A DNA stretch of 64,000 nucleotides from Microvirga subterranea (GTDB taxonomy: Bacteria > Pseudomonadota > Alphaproteobacteria > Rhizobiales > Beijerinckiaceae). Made by a program: the position numbers and the translations under genes. Each line of letters starts with the position of its first letter. The stretch's first letter is position 1. The notes below the pieces were generated by a model. It saw only the letters and a program-made list of their open reading frames with translations, made no database searches and was not told where the DNA came from. The stretch lies in the NCBI RefSeq assembly GCF_003350535.1, contig NZ_QQBB01000005.1:404340-468339 (forward strand), given 5' to 3'. Below, one piece after another: positions 10,359-18,500 of this stretch.

Positions 10359-12674
10359 ATGTGTGAGGCGTGCAACCTGCCCGGCACTTCTGAGGAGACT
10401 GCCGAGGCCGGCGCTCTGAACGGGCAACACACCCGCTTTCGGGTTTCCGGCATGGATTGCGCCTCCTGCGCGACCAAGATCGACAATGCCCTGCGGCGCG
10501 TGCCAGGCGTGGCCGAGGTGGGCGTTTCGGTTGCGGCCGGGACGATCACCGTCGCCCACGACGGCACGGTCGCACCTGCCATGCTAGCCAAGAGGATCGC
10601 GACGCTCGGATACAAGGTGACGGGACAAGGGCCGGCAGACGCAGGAGCGTCCGAGAAGGCCGATCACGACCACGACGATGGGCACGGCCCCGGCTGCGAT
10701 CACGACCATGACCACGTAGGGCACGCCCACGACCATGAGCACAACCACGGTCACGATGCCGTGGCCTCCGCCGGCCTGCACGGGCACCTGCACGATCATG
10801 GACCGGGCGACGGCCCCTGGTGGAAGAGCCCGCGCGGCCTCCTGACCATCGCCTGCGGCCTTGCGCTCGTGGCAGCCTACATCGTTGGCCAGCTCCTGCC
10901 GCAGACCGGGCACTGGGCCTTCGTCCTCGCCATGGCGGTCGGCCTCGTGCCCATCGCCCGGCGCGCACTCGTCGCGGCCCGTTTCGGCACGCCCTTCTCC
11001 ATCGAGATGCTGATGACCATCGCGGCCGTCGGCGCGGTGATCATCGGCGCCACCGAGGAGGCCGCAATGGTGGTCTTCCTGTTCCTGGTGGGCGAACTGC
11101 TCGAGGGCGTCGCCGCCGGCCGCGCCCGTGCGAGCATCCAGGGATTGACCAAGCTCGTGCCCAAGACCGCGCAGCTGGAGCGCGACGGCAGGGTCGAGGA
11201 GGTTCAGGCCGAAACCCTCGCGGTCGGATCCATCATCCTGGTCCGCCCCGGCGACCGCGTGCCTGCCGACGGCGAGATCGTCTCCGGCGAGAGCGCCGTC
11301 GACGAGGCACCGGTCACCGGCGAAAGCACGCCGAAGCGCAAAGGCGTGGACGATCCCATCTTCGCCGGCACCATCAACGGCGAGGGGGCGTTGCGCGTGC
11401 GCGTCACGGCAGCCGCGCAGGACAACACCATCGCGCGCATCGTGCGCCTCGTGGAGGAGGCGCAGGAGAGCAAGGCCCCGACCGAGCGCTTCATCGATCG
11501 CTTCTCCCGCTATTACACGCCTGCCGTCCTCGTCGTCGGCGCACTCGTCGCCGTCGTGCCGCCGCTGCTGGGCGCAGCCTGGAGCGAGTGGATCTACAAA
11601 GGCCTGGCCATCCTGCTGATCGGCTGCCCCTGCGCCCTCGTGATTTCGACGCCGGCGGCGATCGCCGCCGGCCTGGCGGCGGGCGCGCGCCGCGGCCTTC
11701 TCATGAAGGGCGGCGCCGTGCTGGAGACGCTGGGCACGATCACCATGGCGGCCCTCGATAAGACGGGCACCCTGACCGAAGGCAGGCCGAAGGTGACGGA
11801 CATCGTCCCGGTCGCCCGCACGGAGCGCGAGGTTCTGTCCCTGGCGGCCGCTCTTGAGACGGGATCGAGCCATCCGCTCGCCACGGCGATCCTGGCGAGA
11901 GCGGCGGAAGCCGGCGTTCCGGTTCCTCCAGCCGCGAATGCCGGCGCCGTCGGCGGCAAGGGCGTCACCGGCAGCGTCGGCGGGGTGCCGCTCTTCCTCG
12001 GCTCGCCTAAGGCCGCGGCTGAGCAGGTGGCGCTCACGTCGGAACAGACGGCGCTAATCACCGGGCTGAACGACGAGGGCAAGTCCGTCTCGGTGCTGCT
12101 CGCGGGAGATCGGGTCGCCGGGGTCATTGCCATGCGGGACGAGCCGCGCCCCGACGCCAGGGAGGGGCTCGAGGCCCTGAAGAAGGCCGGCATCGACACG
12201 CTCATGGTCACCGGCGACAACCTGCGCACGGCCACCGCCATTGCGGCGGGGCTCGGCATCGAGCCCCGGGCCGATCTCCTGCCGCAGGACAAGCAGGCCA
12301 TCGTCCGCGAGCTCCAGGCCAACGGTCACGTTGTGGCCAAGATTGGCGACGGAATCAACGACGCCCCGGGACTGGCGGCGGCGGATGTCGGCATCGCCAT
12401 GGGCGGCGGCACGGACGTGGCCCTGGAGACCGCCGACGCGGCGGTCCTGCACGGACGCGTGCTCGACATCGCCCGCATGGTGCGCCTGTCGCGGGACACC
12501 ATGGCCAACATCCGTCAGAACATCGCCATCGCGCTTGGCCTCAAGGCGGTGTTCCTGGTCACGACCATCCTGGGCATCACCGGCCTCTGGCCGGCCATCC
12601 TCGCCGATACCGGAGCGACCGTCCTGGTGACGGCCAACGCCATGCGCCTGCTCGGCGCGGGCGGCCGGGTGTGA
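10359..12674 (+). CDS. zntA: Zn/Cd/Pb-exporting P1B-type ATPase (ZntA-like)
   Basis: A 771-residue P-type ATPase predicted to export Zn(II), Cd(II) or Pb(II). The N-terminus begins with MCEACN, followed by one HMA domain with GMDCASC and a long His/Asp-rich linker (about residues 105-155, many HD and DH pairs). The core carries TGEST, the ion-site CPC (IGCPCALVIS), DKTGTLTEG, SSHPLA and [14 protein letters not shown]. The single HMA domain, His-rich linker and divergent ZntR-like regulator separate it from CopA. The ATG at 10359 has GAAGAGG upstream; an in-frame extension into the promoter region is not credible. Confidence 0.93.
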   Translation: MCEACNLPGTSEETAEAGALNGQHTRFRVSGMDCASCATKIDNALRRVPGVAEVGVSVAAGTITVAHDGTVAPAMLAKRIATLGYKVTGQGPADAGASEKADHDHDDGHGPGCDHDHDHVGHAHDHEHNHGHDAVASAGLHGHLHDHGPGDGPWWKSPRGLLTIACGLALVAAYIVGQLLPQTGHWAFVLAMAVGLVPIARRALVAARFGTPFSIEMLMTIAAVGAVIIGATEEAAMVVFLFLVGELLEGVAAGRARASIQGLTKLVPKTAQLERDGRVEEVQAETLAVGSIILVRPGDRVPADGEIVSGESAVDEAPVTGESTPKRKGVDDPIFAGTINGEGALRVRVTAAAQDNTIARIVRLVEEAQESKAPTERFIDRFSRYYTPAVLVVGALVAVVPPLLGAAWSEWIYKGLAILLIGCPCALVISTPAAIAAGLAAGARRGLLMKGGAVLETLGTITMAALDKTGTLTEGRPKVTDIVPVARTEREVLSLAAALETGSSHPLATAILARAAEAGVPVPPAANAGAVGGKGVTGSVGGVPLFLGSPKAAAEQVALTSEQTALITGLNDEGKSVSVLLAGDRVAGVIAMRDEPRPDAREGLEALKKAGIDTLMVTGDNLRTATAIAAGLGIEPRADLLPQDKQAIVRELQANGHVVAKIGDGINDAPGLAAADVGIAMGGGTDVALETADAAVLHGRVLDIARMVRLSRDTMANIRQNIAIALGLKAVFLVTTILGITGLWPAILADTGATVLVTANAMRLLGAGGRV

Positions 12675-12747
12675 TGCCTCCGTCGTGCAACGACCGGCGG
12701 CTTGGGCCCTCAGGCCGCCCGATCGAGGATAGGCCTGAACCGGCCGT

Positions 12748-13716
12748 TCACCGCGCCTGCACCGGCGCCGGGCTGGTCCGGGCAGCCCGGCCCGATCCGG
12801 CGATCAGTTTCGCCAGGATCGCAAGCGCGGCCGCGAAGTAGACGCCGCCCATGGGGATCCACATGATCAGGCCCGCGAGACGCTGGTCGTCCAGGGCAGA
12901 CAGCCCCCATGCCGCGCCCCGCTCTGCCAACAGGGGGTACCAGACATACGGCGACAGGGCGAGCAGGACCCCGAGCAGGGCGGTATGCAGGAACGTGAAG
13001 AAGAGGAGCGCCGCAGCCAGGCCGGATCCCGCTCCCGGCATCCTGTACGTCTCGATGATGCCGTGCCAGAACAGCAGGCTGGCGGCCAGCAGGACCGCAT
13101 ACATCAGGACGTGAAGGCCGGTATTCAGCAGCGCTCCCTGGTAGAGCGCGGGGATGTGCCAGAGCCAGATGTTGGCGCCGTAGAGCAGGAACCCGGCCAA
13201 GAGATAGGCATGGCTGCGGACGACAGGCGATCCGGGGGGCAGGGCCTCGATCCGTGCCCGCAGCAGCCCTGGCAGACCCTGGCGCAGCGCATCTCCCGGC
13301 CGGCTCAGCGCCAGCAGCAGCGGGGCTCCGGCCACGAGCAGGACGTGCTGGACCATGTGCGCCCAGGCAAGGGTAGCGGCCATGCGGCAGAGCGGCGATA
13401 CCAGCGCCAGGATCAGGCAGGCCATGCCGGCCGCGAATTGAACTTGACGGGCGACGGCCGGTCGACCGTCAGCCCCTTTCTCCCTGATCCCCCGCATGTA
13501 AAGGATGCCGAAAAGAGCCAAGGGGAGCACGATCACCGGGGACAGGCTCCAGGACGTCCATACCTGTCCCGGCGTCGTTTCCGGCAGGGTTGCCAGGCAA
13601 AGGCTCAAGAGCGCGGCCGGACCATCCGGCTCCGCAGCCGCGGCACGTGCTGACCAGGGCGACAGGATCCCCATGAGTGCAATTCCTGCAGTCACGATCC
13701 CTGAAACTCTCGCCAT
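12748..13716 (-). CDS. CtaG/caa3-type cytochrome c oxidase assembly membrane protein
   Basis: A 322-residue polytopic membrane protein with a signal-like N-terminus and about seven transmembrane segments. The His-containing motifs HMVQHVLLV, NIWLWHIPALY and LHVLMYAV match the caa3_CtaG family (Bacillus CtaG-like). This differs from the single-pass Cox11/CtaG copper chaperone. Members aid assembly of haem-copper oxidases, probably at the copper site. The gene lies next to the Zn/Cd ATPase and 11.6 kb from the oxidase operon at 25335, so the link is by family and not by operon. The ATG at 13716 was preferred over an upstream TTG. Confidence 0.83.
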   Translation of the reverse strand: MARVSGIVTAGIALMGILSPWSARAAAAEPDGPAALLSLCLATLPETTPGQVWTSWSLSPVIVLPLALFGILYMRGIREKGADGRPAVARQVQFAAGMACLILALVSPLCRMAATLAWAHMVQHVLLVAGAPLLLALSRPGDALRQGLPGLLRARIEALPPGSPVVRSHAYLLAGFLLYGANIWLWHIPALYQGALLNTGLHVLMYAVLLAASLLFWHGIIETYRMPGAGSGLAAALLFFTFLHTALLGVLLALSPYVWYPLLAERGAAWGLSALDDQRLAGLIMWIPMGGVYFAAALAILAKLIAGSGRAARTSPAPVQAR

Positions 13717-13907
13717 CGGATCCAACCTTCCTCGCCGCGTCTAGCCTGACAACGACAGGAGCGAGGTCTTGTTCACGTGCGACGACGTTCAGGCGCGGGA
13801 GAGTGAGCTCGGAATGCTCGGAGCAGCGCTCCCCGAGCCCTGGCTGCCGTGAACCCGTTCAGCGGTGCCGGCGCAAGGCGAGGTCGTGATCGTTCAGGAA
13901 AGGGAAA

Positions 13908-13998
13908 TGGCGGAGACGGAGGGATTCGAACCCTCGATACCCTTTTGGGGTATGCTCATTTAGCAAACGAGTGCCTTCAGCCGCTCGGCCACGTCTCC
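13908..13998 (-). tRNA. tRNA-Ser (anticodon GCU)
   Basis: On the minus strand, GGAGACG at the 5' end (13992-13998) pairs with CGTCTCC near the 3' end (13912-13918). G73 and an encoded CCA follow (13908-13910). The anticodon stem CTCGT/ATGAG encloses the loop TTGCTAA, giving GCU. A long variable arm (CATACCC...GGGTATC) and the T-arm GGTTCGAATCC are present, as required for serine tRNA. It reads serine codons AGC/AGU. No integrase or attachment-site duplication is seen next to it. Confidence 0.97.
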
Positions 13999-14180
13999 GG
14001 TGGCGCAGTAATTAGGCTGTCAGGGTTCAAGGGTCAATCCCGTTTTCGGTTCTGGTCAGGCCGAAAATGGGAGTGGATGAGAAGGAAATCATGACTCCCC
14101 AAGCGGGAGGGCGACTCGATTTTCCGGAGCTCTCCGCAGATCGCAGACGGCCAAGCCGGCGGACAGGCGGGGACTTGTCC

Positions 14181-15125
14181 TCAGCGGAGGTTGAAGCGGA
14201 GCGGCACCACGAAGGTGAGTTGCTGCTGCGGCACCGCATCCGGGGCCGCAGGCAGGCTGTTCCCCGGCGCAGCGGCCGCCAGCGCAGCCTCGTCCAGGAG
14301 GCCGTGGCCGGCGCTGCGCACGACGGTGGCGCTGAGGATCCGGCCCGAGCGCTGCATGGTAAACCGGACGGTCGTGACGCCGGTCAGCCCCTGTGACCGC
14401 GCCGCTTCCGGATAGCGGAGGCGGCCGCGCAGGGCCGCCGCTAGCTGGGCGGCATAGCGGTTGAAGGCGTTCGGGTCCGCCGCGGCCGCCGCGCCGCCGG
14501 TGTTCTCCCGCGACGAGGAGGCTTGGCCCTCCCGCGGAACGGACGGTGCGGAGCGCCGTTCCGCCACGGCCTCGCGCGGAACCGGGCGCGGCTTCGGAGG
14601 CGGCTTCTTGGGCGCGGCAGGCGGGGGCACGGGCTTGGGTGCGGGCTTTGCCTCCAGCTCCTTCGCGATGACCGTCTCCCGGGGAGGGGGCAGGGCGGCC
14701 ACCACCTCGGGCTCGGCAGCGACAGGGGCTTCCGCCGGCACGGCATCGACCGGGACCGCCTCCGCCGTCTCGGCGTCCGCGACGGGCGCGACGGATTCCA
14801 GAGGCTCCGCCTCGAGGATCTCGGTCGCCTCTTCGGGAGGCGTCCTCTCGGTCACGACCAGCTCCGGCGGCTCGGCCTCCTCGGCCTCGGCCAGAACCTC
14901 GGCAGGCGCCGAGACCGCGGCGGCGGCAACCGCCTCGGCCTGCTCCATTGCCGGCGCAAGATCGATCGTGATCTCCTGCTCGCCAGGCGGGCTCCGGTCC
15001 TCCCGCGAAGGCCAGAAAGCGACCGCCGCCAGGGCGCCCACGTGCAGGGCGAGCGCAACCAGGAAAGCGGCGCCCAAACGGGCGTGCTCCTTCTCGGCAT
15101 CGGGATGACGGATCGCGTTCAGCAT
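14181..15125 (-). CDS. tonB: TonB energy transducer
   Basis: A 314-residue TonB protein that couples the proton motive force from ExbB-ExbD to outer-membrane receptors. It has a single N-terminal membrane helix (about residues 17-38) with the conserved His (ALHVG). A long acidic and Pro/Lys-rich periplasmic spacer follows, including KPAPKPVPPP near residues 170-180. The C-terminal TonB domain is in the last 90 residues, with the YPEAARSQGLTG and VVRSAGHGLLDEAA motifs. It is the last gene of the exbB-exbD-tonB set, nine bases after exbD. No TonB-dependent receptor gene is in the window. Confidence 0.9.
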   Translation of the reverse strand: MLNAIRHPDAEKEHARLGAAFLVALALHVGALAAVAFWPSREDRSPPGEQEITIDLAPAMEQAEAVAAAAVSAPAEVLAEAEEAEPPELVVTERTPPEEATEILEAEPLESVAPVADAETAEAVPVDAVPAEAPVAAEPEVVAALPPPRETVIAKELEAKPAPKPVPPPAAPKKPPPKPRPVPREAVAERRSAPSVPREGQASSSRENTGGAAAAADPNAFNRYAAQLAAALRGRLRYPEAARSQGLTGVTTVRFTMQRSGRILSATVVRSAGHGLLDEAALAAAAPGNSLPAAPDAVPQQQLTFVVPLRFNLR

Positions 15126-15134
15126 GGAAGAACG

Positions 15135-15581
15135 CTATCGGGCCGGTGCGCCGCTCGGGGCCTGCGCGATCAGGGATACCTTGCCGAAGCCGGCGGCGCT
15201 GACCTGGCCCATGATCTCGATGACGCGGCCGTAGGGGACGCTCCGGTCGCCGCGCACGAGCACGACCTGGGTCGGATCCTGCGTGGCCAGCTCCTTGAGG
15301 CGCGGCACGATCGCGTCCTCGGACAGCGGCTCCTTGTCGAGGAAGGACTGGCCGCTCCCGTCGATGCTGACGACGATCGGCTGCTTGGGCTGTGTGACCT
15401 TCGGGGCGGCCGTCTTCGGCAGCTGCACCGGCACGCCGACGGTCATGAGGGGAGCCGCCACCATGAAGATGATGAGCAGCACCAGCATCACGTCCACCAG
15501 CGGCGTGACGTTGATCTCGGAAAGCGGCGCCGCGCCGAACTCGTCGTCCGGCTCGCCCGTGCGGATCGGACCCATGCCCAT
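15135..15581 (-). CDS. exbD: biopolymer transport protein ExbD
   Basis: A 148-residue ExbD/TolR protein with a short cytoplasmic N-terminus, one membrane helix and a periplasmic domain. The helix motif INVTPLVDVMLVLLIIFMV contains the essential proton-path Asp30. The ATG shares one base with the exbB stop (TAATG), indicating translational coupling. Its place between exbB and tonB assigns it to the TonB system and not to Tol-Pal. Confidence 0.93.
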   Translation of the reverse strand: MGMGPIRTGEPDDEFGAAPLSEINVTPLVDVMLVLLIIFMVAAPLMTVGVPVQLPKTAAPKVTQPKQPIVVSIDGSGQSFLDKEPLSEDAIVPRLKELATQDPTQVVLVRGDRSVPYGRVIEIMGQVSAAGFGKVSLIAQAPSGAPAR

Positions 15582-16267
15582 TATTCGGCGGCCTCCGCGC
15601 GGATGTGGGGCTTGCGATCGCGTGCAAGACGGTCGCCGAGCGCCGTGATTCCGGCCACGAAGGATTGCTGCACGCGGCCGAGATCGGTGGTCAGCTTGTT
15701 GTAGGCGATGACGGCCGGAATGGCCGCCACGAGACCGATTGCGGTGGCGAACAGCGCCTCGGCGATGCCGGGCGCCACGACCGAGAGGCTGGTGTCCTGG
15801 CTCTTCGCGATGGCCGAGAACGAGTTCATGATGCCCCACACGGTGCCGAAGAGGCCGATGAACGGCGCTGCCGATCCGATCGTGGCGAGGAACGGAAGGC
15901 CCGGCTGAAGCCGGCGCATGTCGACCGCGAGCGCGGCCCGCATGGCGCGCTCGATGCGCTCGCGCCGCTCCGCGCGGGTCTCGGAGGGATCCTGGTCGCG
16001 CCAGGCCTCGTGCCCGGCGCCCACGATCCGGCCGGTCGGCCCGGGCATCTGCGGATGCAGCCTCTCGCCGGACCGGGCGGTAGCCTCGAAGGCCCGCGCC
16101 TGCCGCCGAATGATCGCAAGGCGCAGGAGCTTGTCGACGATGATCGTCCAGCAACCGAGCGATGCCAGCACGAGCAGGATCATGACGCCTTTGACGATGG
16201 GGTCGGCCTGCAGGAAGAGACCCAGTAACGACATGTCGTGCGCGGCCGCGGGAGCGATCTCATTCAT
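15581..16267 (-). CDS. exbB: TonB-system proton channel protein ExbB
   Basis: A 228-residue MotA/TolQ/ExbB-family protein with three membrane segments. The family block FIGLFGTVWGIMNSF lies in the second helix region and a third helix follows (FATAIGLVAAIPAVIAYN). It forms the ExbB pentamer around ExbD. I chose ATG 16267, which has GAGG nine bases upstream; a TTG 21 bases earlier lies inside the upstream gene. Transcription runs 16278-16739 gene, exbB, exbD, tonB. Confidence 0.92.
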   Translation of the reverse strand: MNEIAPAAAHDMSLLGLFLQADPIVKGVMILLVLASLGCWTIIVDKLLRLAIIRRQARAFEATARSGERLHPQMPGPTGRIVGAGHEAWRDQDPSETRAERRERIERAMRAALAVDMRRLQPGLPFLATIGSAAPFIGLFGTVWGIMNSFSAIAKSQDTSLSVVAPGIAEALFATAIGLVAAIPAVIAYNKLTTDLGRVQQSFVAGITALGDRLARDRKPHIRAEAAE

Positions 16268-16277
16268 CGGTGATGCC

Positions 16278-16739
16278 TCACTTGGCAAAGGGGACGGTGG
16301 CGACCTTCGAGGCCGTCTCGATAGCGGACAGGCAGGCCTCGCGGGTATCGGCAGCGCCCTCGCAGGACATCACATCGTTGAGGAGCACCTGGCCCAGGCG
16401 CGGGCAGGCGAGGCCCGTGAAATCGAACAGCTTGATGAGGGTCTTCTTCTCCGGCACGGGACCCACCTCGACCGCCAGGCGCTTGGCGGCGACTCCATCC
16501 GTGTCGAGGGCGAAGAGGTCGAGCTTGAGGGAGCGCCAGGCCCGCCCCTTCTGGTTGTCGATCAGGAAATAAGCGCGGCAGTTCTCGCCGCTGCTCTCCA
16601 GGCGGTTCAGCTCCACGCGGAGCGGCTGCGGCGCGGCGGCCTCCTGCGCGAGGGCGGGTCCGGCGACCAGGAGGGAAACCGCGAAGAGGCCGCGAGAGAA
16701 GCGGCGGAATACGCCCGCGTTTCGGTGAGAAGCTCGCAT
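16278..16739 (-). CDS. exported protein of unknown function, first gene of the exb operon
   Basis: A 153-residue protein with a signal peptide (basic MRASHRNAGVFRRFSRG, hydrophobic core, cleavage near ALA-QE) and a mature domain of about 120 residues. The mature part has four Cys (in ENCRAYF, LACPRLG, MSCEGA and EACLSA) that could form two disulfides. It also contains LRVELNRLE and CRAYFLIDNQ segments. I recognise no characterised family, but its position 11 bases before exbB suggests a periplasmic role linked to the TonB system. The start ATG 16739 was chosen because the signal peptide begins there; a longer in-frame extension has no signal. Confidence 0.7.
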   Translation of the reverse strand: MRASHRNAGVFRRFSRGLFAVSLLVAGPALAQEAAAPQPLRVELNRLESSGENCRAYFLIDNQKGRAWRSLKLDLFALDTDGVAAKRLAVEVGPVPEKKTLIKLFDFTGLACPRLGQVLLNDVMSCEGAADTREACLSAIETASKVATVPFAK

Positions 16740-16920
16740 GAGACCCGTCGTTCTCCCTGTTCTGTGACCCAGCCCGTCTTTGCCGCGGGGGGCGCGCCTG
16801 CCGTCCCGCGCGGCGCCGTCGCAAGGGCATGGCCGGCCGATGGCTCCGAGACGGAACACGCCCTGTGCCGCGAGGTCAGATATTCAGAAGAGGCTATTTC
16901 AATCAAGGGCTTAGGAGAAA

Positions 16921-16937
16921 ATCAGAGCGGTTCTAAA
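16921..16937 (-). promoter_or_regulatory. possible Irr-box (ICE-like) site upstream of the exb operon
   Basis: On the minus strand the 17 bases read TTTAGAACCGCTCTGAT, agreeing with the Irr consensus TTTAGAANNNTTCTAAA at 11 of 14 fixed positions (first arm perfect). Irr controls iron genes, including TonB systems, in Rhizobiales. The site lies about 180 bases before the first gene of the operon. It is a weak match by eye. Confidence 0.3.
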
Positions 16938-17102
16938 ACAGCCGCTAGACGGTTGAGATCGGGGCGAAATCGGCCTCTTTGAAATGCCTCCAAGGTGTTT
17001 TTTCTCGGCCCGGAGGCGGATTTCCCTTCCAGGAGCGAGCCCGTCCGAACCTTGGCCGGAACAGGCGCGGTCACATAGCGTTGCCCCTCCAAGGAGTGAG
17101 AC

Positions 17103-17534
17103 ATGCCGACACAATTGCCGAACGAGAGACCGCTTCGCGAGCCGGGAGCCATGGAGCTCGATCCCTCGGGCGAAGGCGTCGCCATCGACGAGACCCGCCG
17201 CCTCATCGCGTCGAGCAAGGTCGAGGGCACGCCGGTGTTCGACCGCGCCGGCGAGCAGCTCGGGACCGTTTACAACTTCATGGTCGACAAGGTCTCGGGC
17301 CAAGTTGCCTATGTGGTGATGAGCTTCGGCGGCTTCCTCGGCATCGGCGAGAGCTACCATCCGCTGCCGTGGCGGGCCCTGACCTACGACACGCGGCTCG
17401 GCGGCTACGTGGTCGACATCGACAAGGACCGACTCGCCGATGCGCCGCGCTACGGCGCCGACGAAGACCCCTTCATGGACGACGAGTACGTCGCGAAGGT
17501 CGACGCCTATTACAAGACCGTCCCGACCGCCTGA
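17103..17534 (+). CDS. PRC-barrel domain protein
   Basis: A 143-residue soluble protein with one PRC-barrel domain at about residues 35-105: the strand pattern IASSKVEGTPVFDRAGEQLG, then VSGQVAYVVMSFGGFLGIGE and HPLPWRALTYD. PRC barrels occur in the photosynthetic reaction centre H subunit and RimM, and in many free-standing stress-related proteins of Rhizobiales. The start ATG has AAGGAG seven to eight bases upstream. It is followed by an OsmC-type gene in the same direction 91 bases later, but co-transcription is uncertain. Function unknown. Confidence 0.85.
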   Translation: MPTQLPNERPLREPGAMELDPSGEGVAIDETRRLIASSKVEGTPVFDRAGEQLGTVYNFMVDKVSGQVAYVVMSFGGFLGIGESYHPLPWRALTYDTRLGGYVVDIDKDRLADAPRYGADEDPFMDDEYVAKVDAYYKTVPTA

Positions 17535-17625
17535 CGCCGGGCCGCCTCTTCCCGGCGTGCCCGAATCGTGCTCCTGAAGCCGACGCGCGGCCGCGTGGCG
17601 GCCGAAGGTCATGAGGGAGGGCGGG

Positions 17626-18066
17626 ATGAAGGCGCGGGTGAAATACGTCGACGGGATGATGTTCGTCGGCGAGTCCGGAAGCGGCCATGCTGTGGTAATG
17701 GACGGTGCGCCCGAATACGGCGGCCGCAATCTCGGCATCCGCCCCATGGAGATGCTGCTCATCGGGCTGGGCGGCTGTACCGCCTTCGACGTGGTCCAAA
17801 TCCTGCGCAAGGGCAGGGAGGACGTGACCGACTGCGAGGTGGACGTGACCGCCGAGCGCGCCGAGACCGACCCGAAGGTCTTCACGAAGATCCACATCGA
17901 CTACAAGGTCAGCGGCCGCAACCTCGCCCCGGCAAAGGTGGAGCGGGCGATCCAGCTCTCCAAGGAAAAGTACTGCTCCGCCTCGATCATGCTCGGCGCG
18001 GTGGCGACGATCACGCATGCGTGGACGGCGGTGGAGGAGGGGATTGCACCCTCAGAAGGATCGTAA
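17626..18066 (+). CDS. OsmC family protein
   Basis: A 146-residue OsmC/Ohr-fold protein. Family members are dimeric thiol peroxidases that reduce organic hydroperoxides. The two catalytic Cys positions are present: LGGCTAFDV (about residue 50) and EKYCSASIM (about residue 116). The ATG at 17626 has GGAGG at 17615-17619; an ATG 15 bases earlier lacks a good site. The sequence between the two Cys (GREDVTDCEVDVTAER) is typical of the YhfA-like OsmC subgroup, whose substrate is less well defined than that of Ohr. Confidence 0.86.
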   Translation: MKARVKYVDGMMFVGESGSGHAVVMDGAPEYGGRNLGIRPMEMLLIGLGGCTAFDVVQILRKGREDVTDCEVDVTAERAETDPKVFTKIHIDYKVSGRNLAPAKVERAIQLSKEKYCSASIMLGAVATITHAWTAVEEGIAPSEGS

Positions 18067-18350
18067 ATCGCTGCCGTACGATCCCAGTGGTCGAGTTGAA
18101 TTCCTGCTCGACGTTGCAGTTCTGCAAATCGCCCGTTGCGGATCGACAAGCGGTGGCTCTCACCCAGCCCTCGGGGCGATAATTCCTCAGCTGAAAGAAG
18201 GCGCTGACATTTGCTCGCCTGAGATGTGTAAATCCCAAGAATTGCAATCAAGAAGGGCGGTCACGAAGCGATTCTGCTGGAAACTCAGCCTCCGTTCCCG
18301 TCACGGTGGAAATCTTCAATCGGCCCAAAAGCCGGGAGTTCGGAATTTTT

Positions 18351-18382
18351 ATTTGGCCTATGACTTTCAGCCTAGGCCAAAT
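18351..18382. promoter_or_regulatory. 10-bp perfect inverted repeat upstream of the giant adhesin gene
   Basis: ATTTGGCCTA (18351-18360), 12-base spacer, TAGGCCAAAT (18373-18382). No T-run follows on either strand, so it is more likely an operator than a terminator. Confidence 0.5.
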
Positions 18383-18394
18383 GGACGCGGCCGT

Positions 18395-18418
18395 TCCGCA
18401 ACGTAACTAAGTTGCGGA
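18395..18418. promoter_or_regulatory. 8-bp perfect inverted repeat upstream of the giant adhesin gene
   Basis: TCCGCAAC (18395-18402), 8-base spacer GTAACTAA, GTTGCGGA (18411-18418). The 24-bp span and its place 82 bases before the ATG fit a dimeric regulator site. The cognate regulator is unknown. Confidence 0.5.
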
Positions 18419-18500
18419 TAGTTCTGGACCTGATACACCATAGCGCTTGCCCGGGACTCGTATGCCGGGTCGATGGCTTCGAGCCACGCGGGAGTGCGCC

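Larger units (their letters stand above)
18067..18500. other. AT-richer intergenic region with two inverted repeats
   Basis: This 434-base gap separates the OsmC gene from the giant adhesin gene. It is visibly richer in A/T than its surroundings. No gene is supported. It holds the two palindromes described separately (18351-18382 and 18395-18418), followed by about 80 bases to the adhesin ATG. Confidence 0.6.

Noticed and set aside
13908..13998. tRNA-Ser as an integration site of a mobile element
   Set aside because: No integrase, no duplicated tRNA end and no foreign gene cluster beside it.
14089..15627. 512-codon minus-strand frame across tonB and exbD
   Set aside because: It is in another frame of the same strand; translation is Arg/Gly-rich, whereas tonB and exbD frames hold clear motifs.
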